The notes: generated by a model not told the origin, from the sequence alone. A DNA stretch of 64,000 bases from Paenibacillus agri (GCF_013359945.1 NZ_JABWCS010000221.1:1-64000), one strand, 5' to 3'. Shown: positions 34,134 through 42,438, counted from the stretch's first letter. Translations and numbers: made by a program.

Positions 34134-34224
34134 CAAGTAGAAACGGCTTTGCCGTCCGCTAAGGGGCGGTATCCGTTTCAGCGAGAAATATAAGGATAAT
34201 TTATAGCGTAGAACATATAAATTC
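34134..34224 (-). repeat. Dispersed ~85-bp hairpin element, copy B3
   Basis: Inverted copy relative to B1 and B2. CAAGTAGAAACGGC begins the plus-strand reading and GTAGAACATATAA ends it. The inner hairpin pairs AAACGG and GCCGTCC with GGGCGGT and CCGTTT. It lies between the cspB and MFS terminators. Confidence 0.87.
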
Positions 34225-34235
34225 TTATATTTTGT

Positions 34236-34271
34236 TAAAAACCCTGCGCCCTTCATGGAAGGACACAGGGT
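34236..34271 (-). terminator. Terminator of the MFS gene
   Basis: On the minus strand CCCTGTGTCCTTC pairs with GAAGGGCGCAGGG around CAT, then TTTTT. Another hairpin (GGCGGTTCC with GGAACGCCCC) lies between it and the stop codon. Confidence 0.85.
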
Positions 34272-34312
34272 ATGGTTGTTTGTCGATAGGCGGTTCCTCA
34301 CTAGGAACGCCC

Positions 34313-35605
34313 CTATAGTGTGGAATTCTCCGCAGGAGCGGTTCCTGGTGGTTGCGAGTCCTGAGTTTGAACAGCCTGCTTCTTGAGGGAAGCTTCCGAT
34401 GCAAACTTTGTGTTGGAGGACAGCAGGTATTTTACCAAAAATCCGCCAAACGCAAGGATCGAGAAGAGTGCTGCAACCATGTAGAAGGTAGAGCGCCCGG
34501 CATTTTCATAGATGATTCCACCGAAAGCTCCACTGAGCAGCCCGGAAGCACTCGACCAGACGATGGTGAAGAGCGCCATGCCCGTGGCCCGCAGATGATC
34601 GGGTATCATCCGTGTGATGTAACGAACCGAGGTGACATAAAATACACCAAAAGTTACACTGTGCATGGCCTGGATTGCTACCATCGCCAGCGGAGCATGA
34701 GCGTAGGACATGAGCAGGAAGCGCAGAGCATACATGAGACTGGCAAAGACAAGCAGAGGCAGTTCCTTGAACCGCTCTCCATATTTGCTAAGAAGAAAGA
34801 AAACTGGAATTTCACTTAACGCGGAAGCAAGCAGCGCCCAGCCGATAATCTCCTCACCAGCTCCAAGCTGCTTCAGGCTAATGGTCAGAAAAGCCTCGTT
34901 CATCCGATGTCCCAGGGCAAGTATAAAGACGATACCAAAGAACGACAGCACTTCTTTTTGCAGCAGAATTTCTTTCAATCCACTGCCTTTTCCGCCCTTA
35001 TGACTCTTCTCAGGCTTGTTCTTCAGTGCTGCCGGGTCCCGCTTAGCATCTTTTAAGGGAATGGTGATCAACAGGGCAGCGATGACTATAGCAATACAGA
35101 CAGCCATGCTCCAGGAAGAGCCTACAGCCCGGAGTACGTAGCCTACTGTCAATGCGAAAAAGGCATAGCCGAGAGAACCGAATACCCGAATTGTGATGAA
35201 ATTTCGTCCATAGCGGGTTGCGGTTTTGATAGCCATCGTATCTGCAAGTGGAAAAACAGGGTAATAGAAGAAATAGAAAAGGGATAAAATAATCATAACC
35301 GATGAAAATTCCGTTGCCCTCGCCAAAAGAAGCGCCAGAACAAGTTGACCTGCCAGCAGGATGACCATGATCTTCTTGATGGTGCCCAGCCGGTCGCTGA
35401 TCATGCTCCAGAATAGATTGGAGAGAATTGAAATAAGCGGTCCGAGAGAGTACAGGTATCCTACCTGCGAACTACTGAAGCCGAGATGGGTATAGAACAA
35501 TGGGAAATAAGATACAACCAGGACGCTGGTGCCGAAAACCGTAAACATAAAGGATCGCAGCCAGTTCTGCTCACCGGAACCGCTGCCGCTCCGTTCTGAA
35601 AACAT
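34313..35605 (-). CDS. MFS_1-like transporter
   Basis: 430 residues with about twelve membrane segments. The N-terminal TSVLVVSYFPLFYTHLGFSS with SDRLGTIKK in loop 2-3 and RVFGSLGYAFF in the fourth helix recalls the LacY-like MFS_1 family (nucleoside or phenylpropionate permeases). Substrate unknown. The C-terminus is a hydrophilic tail (TQDSQPPGTAPAENSTL). GGAGG lies about 12 bases upstream of ATG 35605; the longer frame from 35650 is not supported. Confidence 0.8.
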   Translation of the reverse strand: MFSERSGSGSGEQNWLRSFMFTVFGTSVLVVSYFPLFYTHLGFSSSQVGYLYSLGPLISILSNLFWSMISDRLGTIKKIMVILLAGQLVLALLLARATEFSSVMIILSLFYFFYYPVFPLADTMAIKTATRYGRNFITIRVFGSLGYAFFALTVGYVLRAVGSSWSMAVCIAIVIAALLITIPLKDAKRDPAALKNKPEKSHKGGKGSGLKEILLQKEVLSFFGIVFILALGHRMNEAFLTISLKQLGAGEEIIGWALLASALSEIPVFFLLSKYGERFKELPLLVFASLMYALRFLLMSYAHAPLAMVAIQAMHSVTFGVFYVTSVRYITRMIPDHLRATGMALFTIVWSSASGLLSGAFGGIIYENAGRSTFYMVAALFSILAFGGFLVKYLLSSNTKFASEASLKKQAVQTQDSQPPGTAPAENSTL

Positions 35606-35784
35606 GATGTTTTGCACTCCTCCGAATATCAAATACGAGTAGTATAGCACAAAGGAAGGAAGCCATGTTTACGAAAATAGCGGTATTTCTGAATCTTGCA
35701 AGGATTTGTGAAAGTGATTTTGTTGTTTGTACAAATACGGTGATCATATTATAATAATGATGATTTGGATAAGGAGACAACAAT

Positions 35785-36882
35785 GTGGAGGCACTGTCAT
35801 TGAATGAATTTGAGCAAGGCCGTTACCTAAGCCCGAAAGGTCCTATAGGACTTATGAAGAGGGTCTACAAGTACGTGCTGCCGGAAGTTAGGTCATGCCT
35901 GGGCTTCTGGCGTCAAGATGCGGAAGGGATTCCCGATCCCGAGCTCCGGAAGCAAGCGCTGGCCAGCATTGAGACTAAACAGTTTCACTGCGAGGGCGGC
36001 GGTATTTATGCGGCCGGTAATTTATCGATGAGACATATACTTATTCCGCTTATTGTTGCTTATCAAACGATCAGCGATTATCTGGACAACTTATGTGACC
36101 GTAGTACCTCACTGGATCCTGCCGATTTCAGGCTGCTGCATCAGTCGATGCTGGATGCTATCAATCCTCAAGCGGAGCTTGTTAATTATTATGCGCTTCG
36201 CACCGAACAGAATGATGGCGGTTATCTGCACAGGCTGGTCCGCAAATGCCAGGAGATGATTTCCCTGCTGCCGGGTTATGCGGCTGCAGCGGATGAGATT
36301 GCCGACTTGGCTAAATTGTATACAGACCTGCAGGTGTACAAGCACATCCGTCCGGAACTCAGGGAAGCTGCCCTGAAGGAATGGTGGGAGGAGCATGGCA
36401 GCCGCGCACCTCATTTGTATTGGAATGAGTTTGCGGCGGCTACAGGATCTACCCTGGGTGTATTTATGCTTTTTCTGGCCTCATGTGATCCCAAGCTGAG
36501 CAAGGCACAGTCGGCGTCCATTCGTGCGGCGTATTTCCCGCATGTGTGCGGTCTGCACATTATGCTGGATTACCTCATCGATCAGGATGAAGACAGGGCC
36601 GGCGGTGATCTCAATTTCTGCAATTATTATGACGACACTGATACCATGTTGAATCGGATCGCTTCCATCGTGGAGTGGGCCCGCAAGGATGTCCGGAATC
36701 TTCCCGAGACCTCGATGCATCGCATGGTCATCGAAGGTTTGCTGGCATTGTATTTATCCGATCCGAAAGTTAGCGAACAGCGGGAAGTTCGCTCAGTATC
36801 GAAACGGCTGATGAAGGGAAGCCCGCTAACGAGGCTCTTCTTCTTCGTGAACAGCCGCTGGATACGCAAGCACATGTATTAG
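35785..36882 (+). CDS. ytpB: Tetraprenyl-beta-curcumene synthase (YtpB, DUF2600)
   Basis: Sesquarterpene synthase that makes tetraprenyl-beta-curcumene from heptaprenyl diphosphate; the product is later cyclised to sporulenes or baciterpenols. 365 residues. The first Asp-rich motif is in QTISDYLDNLCDR and the second in DYLIDQDEDRAGGDLNFCNY, both matching YtpB, whose motifs differ from classical DDXXD. Starts with GTG 35785 after AAGGAG. No cyclase gene (sqhC) is adjacent. Followed by pfkA after 67 bp. Confidence 0.87.
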   Translation: MEALSLNEFEQGRYLSPKGPIGLMKRVYKYVLPEVRSCLGFWRQDAEGIPDPELRKQALASIETKQFHCEGGGIYAAGNLSMRHILIPLIVAYQTISDYLDNLCDRSTSLDPADFRLLHQSMLDAINPQAELVNYYALRTEQNDGGYLHRLVRKCQEMISLLPGYAAAADEIADLAKLYTDLQVYKHIRPELREAALKEWWEEHGSRAPHLYWNEFAAATGSTLGVFMLFLASCDPKLSKAQSASIRAAYFPHVCGLHIMLDYLIDQDEDRAGGDLNFCNYYDDTDTMLNRIASIVEWARKDVRNLPETSMHRMVIEGLLALYLSDPKVSEQREVRSVSKRLMKGSPLTRLFFFVNSRWIRKHMY

Positions 36883-36949
36883 GAATGCTTGTGGAGCAGT
36901 TTCTCGCAAGAGAGACGGCCTTCGCACAATTTTAAGGAGGAACATCAGA

Positions 36950-37921
36950 ATGGCAACAGTTAAAAAGATCGCAGTCTTGACCAGCGGCGGGGATTCGCAA
37001 GGGATGAATGCCGCAGTTCGTTCAGTAGTGCGCAGCGCACTTTATTTCGGTATTGAAGTATTTGGGATTCAACGCGGATACCAAGGGCTTCTGAACCGGG
37101 ATATCTTCCCGATGGATCTGCGCAGCGTCGGCGATATCATCCAGCGCGGGGGTACCATCCTGCAGTCGGCCAGATGTCTGGAGTTCGTGAAGCCGGAAGG
37201 CCAGCAAAAGGGAGCGGATATCCTTAACGAGATGGGGATTGACGGCCTGGTGGTTATTGGCGGCGACGGTTCTTATCAAGGTGCCAACAAACTGAGCAAG
37301 CTTGGGATCAAGACGATGGCCCTGCCGGGAACCATCGACAATGATATTTCTTACACAGACTACACCATTGGTTTTGACACTGCAGTAGGTGTAGTTGTGG
37401 ATGCGATCAATAAGCTCCGCGATACAATGTCCTCTCACGAACGTTCTTCTGTCGTTGAAGTTATGGGTCGTCACTGCGGCGATATCGCGTTGCATGCGGG
37501 TCTTGCTTCCGGTGCGGAGACTATTCTTGTCCCTGAAATGCCTTACGATCTGAATGAAGTCGCTGATCGTATGCGCGATAACTTTGTCAACGGTAAGAGA
37601 CACAGTATTGTGATCGTAGCTGAAGGCGTAGGCAAGGGCGAAGATGTTGCTCAGGCACTGAAGGACCGTCACTCCTCTTTGGATGCGCGTGTTACTGTGC
37701 TTGGACATATTCAACGTGGCGGTACACCGACACCAGCGGACCGCAACCTGGCAAGCCGCCTGGGTGATTTCGCTGTGCGTAAACTGCTGGATGGCGAATC
37801 CGGTAAAGCATGCGGTATCATCAAAGGTGAGCTTGTTCTGACTGACATTGACACGGTGGTCAATAGCAAGAAGGACTTCAATGTTGAGTTGTATGAATTA
37901 GCTTCCCGTCTTTCTCAATAA
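36950..37921 (+). CDS. pfkA: ATP-dependent 6-phosphofructokinase
   Basis: Phosphorylates fructose-6-phosphate in glycolysis. 323 residues. Motifs: LTSGGDSQGMNAAVRSVVR (ATP loop; many PfkA proteins have Pro where Gln stands here), VVIGGDGSYQGANKL, PGTIDNDI with the catalytic Asp, VEVMGRHCGDIAL and HIQRGGTPTPADR. The GGDG form fits ATP rather than PPi dependence. AAGGAGG lies eight bases before the ATG. Unlike B. subtilis, no pyk gene follows; a terminator comes 40 bp after the stop. Confidence 0.96.
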   Translation: MATVKKIAVLTSGGDSQGMNAAVRSVVRSALYFGIEVFGIQRGYQGLLNRDIFPMDLRSVGDIIQRGGTILQSARCLEFVKPEGQQKGADILNEMGIDGLVVIGGDGSYQGANKLSKLGIKTMALPGTIDNDISYTDYTIGFDTAVGVVVDAINKLRDTMSSHERSSVVEVMGRHCGDIALHAGLASGAETILVPEMPYDLNEVADRMRDNFVNGKRHSIVIVAEGVGKGEDVAQALKDRHSSLDARVTVLGHIQRGGTPTPADRNLASRLGDFAVRKLLDGESGKACGIIKGELVLTDIDTVVNSKKDFNVELYELASRLSQ

Positions 37922-37960
37922 GAACGGCAATGATTGTGTATTGAAATTATGAAGTTTATG

Positions 37961-37987
37961 AGCCCTGCGGTGATCGCAGGGCTTTTT
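37961..37987 (+). terminator. Terminator of pfkA
   Basis: AGCCCTGCG pairs with CGCAGGGCT around GTGAT, followed by TTTTT. Confidence 0.93.
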
Positions 37988-38018
37988 ATGTTGGGAAATC
38001 TGCTGATTTCTAGAGCGG

Positions 38019-38113
38019 ACGCTTGAAGTTGTTAGATTCGGCGATGTTTGGTGAGGCCCTTAAGGATGTTAGATTCGGTGATTTCTGGTGAGAACGCTTG
38101 AAGAGGACTGGAT
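38019..38113. repeat. 37-bp tandem repeat before the cst-like gene
   Basis: Two imperfect 37-bp units (38019-38055 and 38056-38092) share GTTAGATTCGG and TGGTGAG, and a third partial unit starts with CGCTTGAAG. No coding content. Confidence 0.75.
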
Positions 38114-38122
38114 ATTTTACGT

Positions 38123-38151
38123 TTGACAATATACCCCCACCCGTATAGTAT
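38123..38151 (+). promoter_or_regulatory. Promoter of the CoADR fusion gene
   Basis: TTGACA (38123-38128), 17 bp, TAGTAT (38146-38151). TATAGT at 15-bp spacing is an alternative -10. An ATACCCCC half-site lies in the spacer, and the main operator overlaps the -10 and the start site. Confidence 0.7.
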
Positions 38152-38172
38152 ATACCCCATAGGGTATATACT
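38147..38172. promoter_or_regulatory. CsoR/CstR-type operator (11-4-11 perfect palindrome)
   Basis: AGTATATACCC and GGGTATATACT are perfect inverted repeats with the 4-bp centre CATA. The core ATACCCC/GGGTAT is the known recognition theme of CsoR and CstR repressors. It ends at the ribosome binding site (AGGAGG 38173-38178), and a CstR gene lies downstream in the same unit, so negative autoregulation is likely. Confidence 0.82.
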
Positions 38173-38185
38173 AGGAGGATGAGAG

Positions 38186-40717
38186 ATGAATAGAAGAATT
38201 GTAATCATTGGGGGCGTGGCCGGAGGGGCTTCCGCTGCAGCGAGGCTTCGGCGTTTGAATGAGCAAGACGAGATTGTGATGTTCGAGCGGGGCGAGCATG
38301 TTTCTTTTGCTAACTGCGGATTGCCTTACTATATTGGGGGCAGCATTAATTCCCGGGAGAAATTGTTCCTACAGACCCCTAAGGGGATTAAAGACCGTTT
38401 CAACATTGATGTACGCGTGCTGACCGAGGTGACGTCAATAGACCGCGAACAGAGGCTTATTCGCTTCCGCAATACAGTCACGGGTGAAGAAGGGACACAG
38501 GCTTACGATCTCGTTGTGCTATCACCGGGTGCAAGGCCTATAATGCCAGAGATTCCGGGAATCGAAAATGCCGCTAACTTGTTCACGCTAAGAAATGTTC
38601 AGGATACGGATAGGATTAAAGGCTTTGTAGATGAGCGTCACCCTAGACATGCGACGGTTATCGGCGGAGGGTTCATTGGGCTGGAAATGGCCGAGAATCT
38701 GCGCGAACGCGGTGTTGAGGTTACACTTCTTGATCGGGGGGAACAACTGCTGAATCCGCTAGATCCTGAAATGGCGATCCTTGTGGAGCAACACATGAGC
38801 CTTAATGGGGTGGATATCCGGCTGAAGGAAGGTGTGAAGGAATTCAAGTCTGCAGGTCGTGAATTGCATCTGACCTCTGGAGATTTGCTGCACACGGACA
38901 TGGTTATTATGGCAATCGGGGTAAGTCCAGAGAACGATCTTGCTCAATCCTGTGGGCTTGAGCTTGGATTCCGTGGGGCGGTCAAGGTGAATGCCCAGCT
39001 TCAAACCAGCGACCCTGCCATTTACGCAGTGGGCGATGCCATCGAGGTCAAAGACTGGAATCATGGATTCGCTTCGATGGTGTCACTCGCCTGGGGAGCG
39101 AATCGCCAAGGAAGACTGGTAGCTGATCATATCAACGGTAAGCCCATAGCGTATGAGGGTGCGCTTGGTACGGCAATCATCAAGACCTTTGCGCTGACAG
39201 CGGCTTCGACGGGCAACAACGAGAAAACGCTGCGCCGGCTTAACGTTCCGTACAAGGCGGTTCATCTGCACCCGAACTCCCACGCAGGGTACTATCCTGG
39301 AAGCTCGCCAATCTCTATGAAATTGTTGTTCAATCCAGAGACGGGGGAAATTTATGGCGCACAGGCCGTCGGAGCGGAGGGAGTGGATAAAAGAATCGAC
39401 GTTATCGCCACAGCCATCCGCGGCAAACTGAATGTGCAGGAACTAGCCGACATAGAACTGGCTTATGCGCCACCATACTCATCGGCCAAGGACCCTGTCA
39501 ATATGGCGGGTTATATCGCCTCCAACCTGATGGATGGCCTCGTAGATACGCTGCAGTGGCATGAGGTGGATGCTTTTCACAGGAATGGCGGGCTGATCAT
39601 TGATGTCAGAGATGCGGCTGAACTGCTGGCGGGGGCTATTTCAGGGTCCATTCATATTCCACTTGGTCAGCTACGCGGCCGGTTGGCTGAGATTCCGCGC
39701 GAGCAGGAGATCGCGGTCTCTTGTCAGGTTGGACTGCGTGGATATATCGCGGCACGCTTGTTAAGCCAACATGGTTATCGCGTTCGTAATGTAGATGGCG
39801 GCTACAAGACCTATGCTTCAATGCTGCGAGCCGGGCGGCTGACCCAATCCCCAGAAGTAGGTAGTAGCCCGACTGGCGGTGGTCCGACTCAAGCAAAGAG
39901 CAAACAGCTAGGACCCGAGCACCCCTCTGAGGTTCCAGTAACCCATAATCCAATAGGGACGAATACGCAGTTGACCTTGCTGGATACTTGCGGATTGCAA
40001 TGCCCGGGGCCTATACTCAAGGTATATGAAACGGTACAATCACTGGAAGAAGGCAGCCAGCTGGAGGTTACCTCAACAGACTTTGGTTTTGCCGCAGATA
40101 TTGAGCAGTGGTGCCACAAAACAGGCAATACACTGGAAGCGCTGGATGTGTCTCAGGGGAAGGTAACTGCCGTGCTGCGCAAAGGCCGGGATACTTCTCA
40201 GAATCCAGATGGACGGTTAATGATCCCTGAATCAGGTTCTGGGAACAAGAATGGTTCTACCATGGTTGTGTTCAGCGGTGATTTGGACAAAGCTATCGCC
40301 TCCTTCATTATCGCAACCGGAGCTGTGGCTATGGGCAAGCAAGTGACAATGTTCTTTACCTTTTGGGGCTTAAACATTTTACGAAAAATACAGGCGCCTG
40401 CGGTAGAGAAGAGCGGCATGGAGCGGATGTTCGGACTCATGATGCCACAGGGCAGCAAATCCCTGCCGCTGTCCAAGATGAATATGGGCGGGCTGGGGCC
40501 GAAGATGATCCGCCATGCGATGGAACAGAAGAATGTAGACTCTTTGGAGCAACTGATGCAGGGAGCTATGAATGCGGGAGTGCGGATGATTGCCTGTACG
40601 ATGAGTATGGATATTATGGGGATTAAGAAGGAAGAGCTGCTGGACGGTGTGGATTTTGGAGGTGTAGCCAGTTATCTCGGCGCTGCCGACGATGCAGGCG
40701 TTAACTTGTTTATTTAA
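38186..40717 (+). CDS. CoADR-rhodanese-TusA-DsrE four-domain persulfide-handling protein
   Basis: 843 residues with four modules. Residues 1-440: FAD/NAD(P)H disulfide reductase of the CoA-disulfide/persulfide reductase type (VIIGGVAGGASAAARLRR, redox Cys44 in SFANCGLPYYIGG, FAD motif IYAVGDAIE). About 465-550: rhodanese with active Cys513 (SCQVGLRG). About 595-665: TusA-like domain with CGLQCPGP (Cys602, Cys606). About 690-843: DsrE/F-like domain with a conserved-type Cys in RMIACTMSMD. These parts would reduce or pass sulfane sulfur. Control by CstR is inferred from the operator and the next gene. AGGAGG lies seven bases before the ATG. Confidence 0.9.
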   Translation: MNRRIVIIGGVAGGASAAARLRRLNEQDEIVMFERGEHVSFANCGLPYYIGGSINSREKLFLQTPKGIKDRFNIDVRVLTEVTSIDREQRLIRFRNTVTGEEGTQAYDLVVLSPGARPIMPEIPGIENAANLFTLRNVQDTDRIKGFVDERHPRHATVIGGGFIGLEMAENLRERGVEVTLLDRGEQLLNPLDPEMAILVEQHMSLNGVDIRLKEGVKEFKSAGRELHLTSGDLLHTDMVIMAIGVSPENDLAQSCGLELGFRGAVKVNAQLQTSDPAIYAVGDAIEVKDWNHGFASMVSLAWGANRQGRLVADHINGKPIAYEGALGTAIIKTFALTAASTGNNEKTLRRLNVPYKAVHLHPNSHAGYYPGSSPISMKLLFNPETGEIYGAQAVGAEGVDKRIDVIATAIRGKLNVQELADIELAYAPPYSSAKDPVNMAGYIASNLMDGLVDTLQWHEVDAFHRNGGLIIDVRDAAELLAGAISGSIHIPLGQLRGRLAEIPREQEIAVSCQVGLRGYIAARLLSQHGYRVRNVDGGYKTYASMLRAGRLTQSPEVGSSPTGGGPTQAKSKQLGPEHPSEVPVTHNPIGTNTQLTLLDTCGLQCPGPILKVYETVQSLEEGSQLEVTSTDFGFAADIEQWCHKTGNTLEALDVSQGKVTAVLRKGRDTSQNPDGRLMIPESGSGNKNGSTMVVFSGDLDKAIASFIIATGAVAMGKQVTMFFTFWGLNILRKIQAPAVEKSGMERMFGLMMPQGSKSLPLSKMNMGGLGPKMIRHAMEQKNVDSLEQLMQGAMNAGVRMIACTMSMDIMGIKKEELLDGVDFGGVASYLGAADDAGVNLFI

Positions 40718-40732
40718 AGGATGTGTGAAGTA

Positions 40733-40993
40733 ATGGAGTATGATAACGCGATTAAAAACAGACTGAAGCGGATCGAGGGCCAGGTTCGCGGTGTATTGGG
40801 GATGTTGGAGGAAGGCAAGGACTGCCGCGAAATTGTTACCCAACTGACGGCCATCCGTACAGCGGTCGACCGTACTGTAGGGACCGTGATCGGTTCCAAT
40901 CTGCAGCATTGTATTCAAGAAGAACTGGAGCAGGGCCATTCGCCTGACAAGGTGATTAAGGAAGCGGTAGAGCTGCTTGTTAAGAGCAGATAA
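40733..40993 (+). CDS. cstR: CstR persulfide-sensing repressor (CsoR/FrmR family)
   Basis: 86 residues, all-helical DUF156 repressor. From ATG 40733 the two cysteines fall at 31 (EEGKDCREIVTQL) and 60 (SNLQHC), the same positions as Cys31 and Cys60 of S. aureus CstR, where persulfides form a di- to tetrasulfide link. The position four residues before Cys60 is Asn, not the His that copper-sensing CsoR needs, so copper sensing is unlikely. AAAGGA lies ten bases upstream of 40733, whereas ATG 40721 lies on top of it. It follows the fusion gene by 15 bp. Confidence 0.88.
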   Translation: MEYDNAIKNRLKRIEGQVRGVLGMLEEGKDCREIVTQLTAIRTAVDRTVGTVIGSNLQHCIQEELEQGHSPDKVIKEAVELLVKSR

Positions 40994-41029
40994 GGGACCA
41001 GGGCGAGCGTTAAGGAACTTAGAGGTTAG

Positions 41030-41340
41030 AGATCAAGCAATTAGAAGCTAAGCAGCAAAGGAGTTAAGGGTTAGAAGCTAAGTAGTTCGGTAGCGAAGGA
41101 GCAAGGGCTAGAAGCTAAGCAGTTAGGTAGCCAGGTAGTTAAGTGTTAGAAGCTAAGCAGCTAGTAGCCAGGTAGTTAAGTGTTAGAAGTTAGGCAGCTA
41201 GGTAGCGAAGGAGTTATGGGTTAGAAGCTAAGCAGCCAGGTAGCGAAGGAGTTATGGGTTAGAATCTAAGCAGCCAGGTAGCGAAGGAGTTATGGGTTAG
41301 AAGCTAAGCAGCTAGGTAGCAAAGAAGCAAAGAGTTTAAA
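41030..41340. repeat. Degenerate tandem array with three 38-bp units
   Basis: Variants of GTTAGAAGCTAAGCAGCCAG fill the region. Three nearly identical 38-bp units stand at 41202-41239, 41240-41277 and 41278-41315, differing by one to two bases; earlier units are shorter and decayed. It lies between cstR and two terminators, so it is probably part of the 3' UTR. Confidence 0.85.
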
Positions 41341-41343
41341 CGA

Positions 41344-41373
41344 AGGGGATAGCAGTCATGCTGTTCCTTTTTT
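41344..41373 (+). terminator. Terminator of the cst-like unit
   Basis: GGGGATAGCAG pairs partly with CTGTTCC around TCATG, then TTTTTT. Confidence 0.65.
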
Positions 41374-41399
41374 CAAAGTATAAGGAATTATTTGTTTGT

Positions 41400-41427
41400 G
41401 GGGTGAGCGAAGCTCGCCCTTTTTTTA
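41400..41427 (+). terminator. Second terminator after the array
   Basis: GGGTGAGC pairs with GCTCGCCC around GAA, followed by seven T. Backs up the first hairpin. Confidence 0.85.
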
Positions 41428-41697
41428 TTGGTTTAGGAAACCACACCATGTAAAAAAATGTGGATCACTCCGATGGAAAAGACTAAGCTATGTCCGTAGA
41501 GCTGAAAGGAGGGCGGCGGCTGATATAGGTAGTGGGATCTGATGGCTAGAACTAGTGTTGTGTGGCTGATAACTAAGTCATACTCCAAAGTATGTGCCCT
41601 ATCTTAAAAGTGCCGATGGAAGATGATTGTAGTTTGTGTTCCAATAGCTGGCGATAGGTGGCAGACTGCTGATAGCTGGCTGGAGCACGAATGCATC

Positions 41698-41888
41698 GAA
41701 ATAAGGGCAATTCTGTACCTTAATTTCCTGCGAAATCATATTATTTTGCAAATAAGCGCAATATTGCATGTTAATTTCATAGGTGCAGCCTCTTTTCGGA
41801 CAAAAGTATAGAATTAACATACATTTCTGCCCTTATTTCCTGTTTTGTGTGTTTACATCTAAAATTAAGATACAGTTTTGCTCTTAAT
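41698..41888 (+). repeat. Dispersed ~190-bp intergenic element, copy A4 (diverged)
   Basis: Units AAGGGCAATTCTGTACCTTAA (41703), AAGCGCAATATTGCATGTTAA (41753), TTAACATACATTTCTGCCCTT (41814) and TTAAGATACAGTTTTGCTCTT (41864) keep the order and spacing of the family, but about a third of unit positions changed. Symmetry is kept although the sequence drifted. Confidence 0.72.
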
Positions 41889-42060
41889 ATTTTTGTGTAC
41901 CCTGCGAGATGAGTTTGTCTACTATACTATACCCAAGGTGGAGGCAAGGGGCTGAAGTTGAGCATATAGGGGTATGGGGATGAATTAGACTACATTTATC
42001 AACAACTTCTCCTCCCCGAGTTAACTATCTATTGCGAAAGGGGAAAGCTCCTCAGCCCTT

Positions 42061-42300
42061 CGAATTTGCACTCGAACTTGCACTCGAACTTGCATTCGAA
42101 CTTGCATTCGAACTTGCATTCGAACTTGCATTCGAACTTGCACTCGAACTTGCACTCGAACTTGCACTCGAACTTGCATTCGAACTTGCATTCGAACTTG
42201 CATTCGAACTCGCATTCGAACTTGCACTCGAACTTGCACTCGAACTAGCACTCGAACTTGCATTCAAGCTTGCATTCGAACTTGTATTTGAACTTGCTTT
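42061..42300. repeat. 12-bp minisatellite CTTGCAYTCGAA
   Basis: About 19 units of CTTGCATTCGAA or CTTGCACTCGAA, alternating in blocks, with decay at the right end. Because 12 is a multiple of three, several frames on both strands stay open. They lack ribosome binding sites and are rejected as genes. Confidence 0.93.
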
Positions 42301-42376
42301 CTATTTTGCTTTTAAACTAATCTTATTCCTGTACTTAGCAACCAATCAGGTTATGTAAGTTACTATCATCATACAC

Positions 42377-42417
42377 GAAAAAGCAGCGATCACGCTATCA
42401 ACGTGTATCGCTGCTTT
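42377..42417 (-). terminator. Terminator of the MATE gene
   Basis: AAAGCAGCGAT pairs with ATCGCTGCTTT, with an inner CACG/CGTG pair; the minus strand continues into TTTTT. Confidence 0.88.
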
Positions 42418-42438
42418 GTACATTCATTTCCAGCAGGC

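Larger units (their letters stand above)
41428..42376. other. 950-bp gene-free, repeat-rich region
   Basis: It holds dispersed element A4 and a 12-bp minisatellite. All frames here are short or pure repeat translation. No promoter or RNA motif is convincing. Confidence 0.6.

Noticed and set aside
42021..42358. Overlapping ORFs on both strands (Val-Arg-Gln, Ala-Leu-Glu, Ser-Asn repeats)
   Set aside because: All come from the 12-bp array, whose length is a multiple of three and keeps frames open by default.
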